DNA of 64,000 nucleotides from contig NZ_CP024901.1 of the NCBI RefSeq assembly GCF_003343245.1, positions 3,906,001 to 3,970,000 of the forward strand, given 5' to 3'. Below the pieces are notes generated by a model. It made no database searches, had not been told where the DNA came from, and saw nothing but the letters and a program-made list of their open reading frames with translations. Positions 61,421 through 64,000 of this stretch are shown here, one piece after another. The first letter of the stretch is position 1. The number at the start of each line of letters is the position of its first letter. Origin of the DNA: Photorhabdus laumondii subsp. laumondii. GTDB lineage: Bacteria > Pseudomonadota > Gammaproteobacteria > Enterobacterales > Enterobacteriaceae. The position numbers and the translations under genes are program-made.

Positions 61421-62097
61421 TCAAGCTCCAGTTGTTTTAATGCTTGCTCAGCCGCTGCCTGTTCCGCTTTGCGACGGCTGGAGCCTGTTCCTTTAACCGG
61501 CTGTTCAATACCGCTCACTTGACAGTGAATAGTAAATTCTTGATCGTGAGCTTCACCACGAACCATAACAACCAGATATGATGGCAGAGGCAGATGATGC
61601 CCTTGCAAATATTCCTGTAAACGGGTTTTCGGATCTTTCTGTTTGTCGCCAGGGCTGATTTCATTCAGGCGGGTTTCGTACCAGCTCAGAATAATTCTTT
61701 CAATAGACTGAATATCGCTATCAAGGAAGATAGCACCAATCAGCGCTTCAACGGTATCAGCCAGTATCGATTCACGACGGTAACCCCCGCTTTTCAATTC
61801 TCCCGGCCCCAAACGAAGGCATTCACCTAGTTCAAATTCCCTTGCCAATTCAGCCAAGGTATTACCACGCACCAATGTGGCACGCATGCGGCTCATATCC
61901 CCCTCATCTACACGAGGAAAACGATGATACAACGCATTGGCAATAACAAAACTCAGGATTGAGTCACCAAGAAATTCCAGCCGCTCATTATGTTTACTGC
62001 TGGCACTACGATGAGTTAACGCTTGTATCAGCAAATCATACTGATCAAAAGTGTACCCCAGCTTACGCTGCAATCTGTTAATTACGATGGGATTCAT
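61417..62097 (-). CDS. rnc: Ribonuclease III
   Basis: Cleaves double-stranded RNA, including the 30S rRNA precursor. At 226 residues it has the E. coli length. The catalytic signature is [20 protein letters not shown], with further acidic residues in [15 protein letters not shown]. The C-terminal double-strand-binding domain ends [20 protein letters not shown] stable hairpin lies in its leader at 62136-62187 and could be a self-cleavage site. Confidence 0.98.
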   Translation of the reverse strand: MNPIVINRLQRKLGYTFDQYDLLIQALTHRSASSKHNERLEFLGDSILSFVIANALYHRFPRVDEGDMSRMRATLVRGNTLAELAREFELGECLRLGPGELKSGGYRRESILADTVEALIGAIFLDSDIQSIERIILSWYETRLNEISPGDKQKDPKTRLQEYLQGHHLPLPSYLVVMVRGEAHDQEFTIHCQVSGIEQPVKGTGSSRRKAEQAAAEQALKQLELE

Positions 62098-62135
62098 GTG
62101 CTACCAATATCGGTCAGAATTCGTCAAATAAAAAC

Positions 62136-62187
62136 GCACACGCAACAGACCTGTTACAGGAACCCCCGACAAAACTGTTGCGTTTGC
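62136..62187 (-). promoter_or_regulatory. Leader hairpin of rnc, possible RNase III autoregulatory site
   Basis: GCACACGCAACAG at 62136 pairs with CTGTTGCGTTTGC at 62175 with one mismatch over a 26-base loop. It lies about 40 bp before the rnc start. In E. coli, RNase III cleaves such a stem in its own leader and shortens the mRNA's life. The position and stem length fit, but the sequence is not the same. A second, shorter stem (ACTGGC with GCCAGT) is next to it at about 62188-62210. Confidence 0.5.
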
Positions 62188-62271
62188 ACTGGCCCCTTAT
62201 AGGAGCCAGTTTAAGTTTGAAAGGACATTCTACACTGCGAGTAAAATTAATGCTTCGCTAATATAAGAATA

Positions 62272-63252
62272 TTAATTAATTCCACCAATACGGCTGAAGC
62301 GAACTCCGGTAGGCCATTCCCCTTCCTGTTTTTCAAAACTCATCCAAATAGCTGAAGCGCGACCGACCAGATTTTTCTCAGGAACAAAGCCCCATGCACG
62401 GCTATCAGCGCTATTATCACGGTTATCACCCATCATAAAATAGTGACCTTCGGGCACAATCCACATTCCCTCTGGCAAGCCAGGCTGACGGAAATTAGGT
62501 ACCGATAGTACACCGGGAATCTCCAAAATATGATGGTTCACTGCGTCCAAATTCTCAATTCGTTCACCCTGCCGCATACTGTAAGGCGGCAATGTTTCTT
62601 CAACGGGGATTTGGAAAACACCTACCTTTCTCAAACTTTCACCTTTGGAGTCAACACCATATTGCTGCATTGTCCACTCACTTGGAAATAGTGAACCGTA
62701 AGAAACCGGTAATTCTCCCTGACAATTCCCTGTCTCACTGCAATTAGAAAAAATACGCAATTCTTTCTTTGCCGGATCATAAATAATTTTATCACCCGGT
62801 AAACCAACCACACGTTTGATGTAGTCAAAACTTGGATCCAACGGGTATTTAAATACAGCAACATCACCACGCTTTGGTTCGCCAGTCTTAATCAATGTTG
62901 TTTGAGTGATGGGATCTTTCAATCCGTATGAATATTTCTCTACCAGAATGAAATCACCAATCAATAAAGTTGGCATCATAGAACCCGATGGGATCTGAAA
63001 AGGCTCATAAACAAAAGAGCGCAGGATCAGAACCACGGCTAACACAGGAAAAATAGATGAACAGGTATCCACCCATGTTGGCTTGTTAATAGTCTCAGCC
63101 AGATGCTCCTGATCCATTGTACCCTCAGTCAGCTCCTGCAATCTGGCAAGTTTTTTCTTGCGCTCTGGTGCCCATTTGAAACGATCAATACACCAAATAA
63201 TGCCGGTGACTAACGTTGCCAACGTTAGGATCAGGGCAAAAGTGTTAGCCAT
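62272..63252 (-). CDS. lepB: Signal peptidase I
   Basis: Cleaves signal peptides of exported proteins at the periplasmic face of the inner membrane. The 326-residue protein has two N-terminal membrane segments, the catalytic serine in FQIPSGSMMPTLLIGDFILV and the catalytic lysine in KRGDVAVFKYPLDPSFDYIK (KRVVGLPGD follows). The C-terminal box is YFMMGDNRDNSADSRAWGFV. It lies 20 bp after lepA, matching the lepA-lepB operon. Confidence 0.98.
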   Translation of the reverse strand: MANTFALILTLATLVTGIIWCIDRFKWAPERKKKLARLQELTEGTMDQEHLAETINKPTWVDTCSSIFPVLAVVLILRSFVYEPFQIPSGSMMPTLLIGDFILVEKYSYGLKDPITQTTLIKTGEPKRGDVAVFKYPLDPSFDYIKRVVGLPGDKIIYDPAKKELRIFSNCSETGNCQGELPVSYGSLFPSEWTMQQYGVDSKGESLRKVGVFQIPVEETLPPYSMRQGERIENLDAVNHHILEIPGVLSVPNFRQPGLPEGMWIVPEGHYFMMGDNRDNSADSRAWGFVPEKNLVGRASAIWMSFEKQEGEWPTGVRFSRIGGIN

Positions 63253-63272
63253 TTAGACTCCTTACAAGCTTA

Positions 63273-64000
63273 TTAATTGTCTTTACCAACATGAAGAATG
63301 GCTAAGAAAGCTTCCTGTGGTAACTCAACGTTACCCACTTGTTTCATACGTTTCTTACCCTCTTTCTGTTTCTGCAATAGCTTTTTCTTACGGCTGACGT
63401 CACCACCATAACACTTCGCCAAGACGTTTTTACGTAATTGCTTCACTGTTGAGCGCGCAATAATATGATTACCAATCGCAGCCTGAATTGCGATATCGAA
63501 CTGCTGACGAGGAATAAGTTCTTTCATCTTCTCCACCAGTTCCCGACCACGGTACTGTGCATTGCCACGGTGAGTAATCAATGCCAATGCATCAACTCGT
63601 TCAGCATTAATCAATACATCCACACGAACCATATCAGATGACTGGAAACGAGTGAAATTATAATCCAGCGAAGCATAACCGCGAGAGGTAGATTTCAATC
63701 GATCGAAGAAGTCCAAAACCACTTCCGCCATCGGTATTTCGTAAGTCAGTGCAACCTGTTTACCGTGGTAAACCATGTTGGTTTGCACCCCGCGCTTTTC
63801 AACACATAAGGTAATGACGTTCCCCAAATACTCCTGAGGTAACAGCATATGGCACTCAGCAATGGGTTCACGCAGCTCTTCAATATTATTCAGCGGCGGT
63901 AGTTTAGATGGGCTATCCACATAAAGAGTATCGTGGCTAGTTGTCTCCACTTCATACACAACCGTTGGGGCCGTTGTAATAAGGTCGAGATCATATTCAC
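63273..64000 (-). CDS. lepA: Elongation factor 4 (partial, 5' part outside window)
   Basis: Ribosomal back-translocase-type GTPase. Only about the last 242 codons are present. They include the EF-G-like domain V region ([20 protein letters not shown]) and the LepA-specific C-terminal domain ([24 protein letters not shown] segment ending [13 protein letters not shown]). The GTPase domain lies beyond the window edge. The frame remains open to the edge, so an internal Met at 63959 is not the start. Confidence 0.96.
   Translation of the reverse strand, partial: EYDLDLITTAPTVVYEVETTSHDTLYVDSPSKLPPLNNIEELREPIAECHMLLPQEYLGNVITLCVEKRGVQTNMVYHGKQVALTYEIPMAEVVLDFFDRLKSTSRGYASLDYNFTRFQSSDMVRVDVLINAERVDALALITHRGNAQYRGRELVEKMKELIPRQQFDIAIQAAIGNHIIARSTVKQLRKNVLAKCYGGDVSRKKKLLQKQKEGKKRMKQVGNVELPQEAFLAILHVGKDN

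Overview
The window reads as a chromosomal segment of an enterobacterium of the Morganellaceae, most probably Photorhabdus (Xenorhabdus is the alternative). The housekeeping genes follow the Escherichia coli order hcaT-glyA-hmp-glnB-(nadE)-glrR-qseG-glrK-glmY-purL-mltF-tadA ... yfhL-acpS-pdxJ-recO-era-rnc-lepB-lepA. AT-rich accessory DNA sits in the gaps: a giant MARTX toxin, many tail-fibre-like genes, IS elements and eleven 127-bp ERIC repeats. The genus call rests on this combination and was not checked by a search.

Layout. 1-3.9 kb: partial hcaT, glyA and hmp. 3.9-14.55 kb: an accessory island between hmp and its probable old terminator. A diverged second copy of the hmp 3' end lies at the far side. 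The island holds a RecX-like/DUF6880 gene pair, a serine recombinase with a res-like site, a DUF3846 gene, a decayed IS982-type element carrying an IS630-type insertion, an AAA ATPase/DUF4276 (TOPRIM-like) pair that resembles an anti-phage module, and a truncated vgrG with degraded neighbours. 14.7-17.1 kb: a two-gene adenylating enzyme/acyl reductase operon that could reduce a carboxylic acid to an aldehyde. 17.5-18.6 kb: an ERIC repeat split by an IS982-family element.

18.8-34.5 kb: core genes for nitrogen sensing (glnB), NAD synthesis (nadE), the GlrK/QseG/GlrR envelope-stress circuit and its target sRNA glmY, a toxin-antitoxin pair, purL, mltF, an AdiA-type arginine decarboxylase and tadA. 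The glmY region shows a sigma-54 promoter and three upstream TGTC-N10-GACA sites, so the regulator genes lie directly downstream of the sRNA they control.

34.6-58.1 kb: a second accessory region between tadA and yfhL. It holds a 3531-residue MARTX toxin gene with no type I secretion genes nearby, flanked by seven copies of a tail-fibre-like cassette. The cassettes share an N-terminal segment, differ in their receptor-binding-like ends, and in at least five cases carry their own similar promoter-like block. Some are followed by intact or decayed tail-fibre assembly genes. One cassette is broken by an IS5-family element and another is decayed and carries an ERIC. No phage head, sheath or tube genes are present. 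58.2-64 kb: the core yfhL-acpS-pdxJ-recO-era-rnc-lepB-lepA cluster, all but yfhL on the minus strand, with lepA running off the end.

The observations I rate highest are: (i) the ends of the IS630-family element match the two ends of ERIC separately, and both insert at TA, suggesting that such a transposase mobilises ERIC; (ii) an orphan MARTX in which the catalytic cysteine of the autoprocessing protease is the only cysteine I can find; (iii) the tail-fibre cassette array; (iv) the island bracketed by hmp ends with two candidate new operons.
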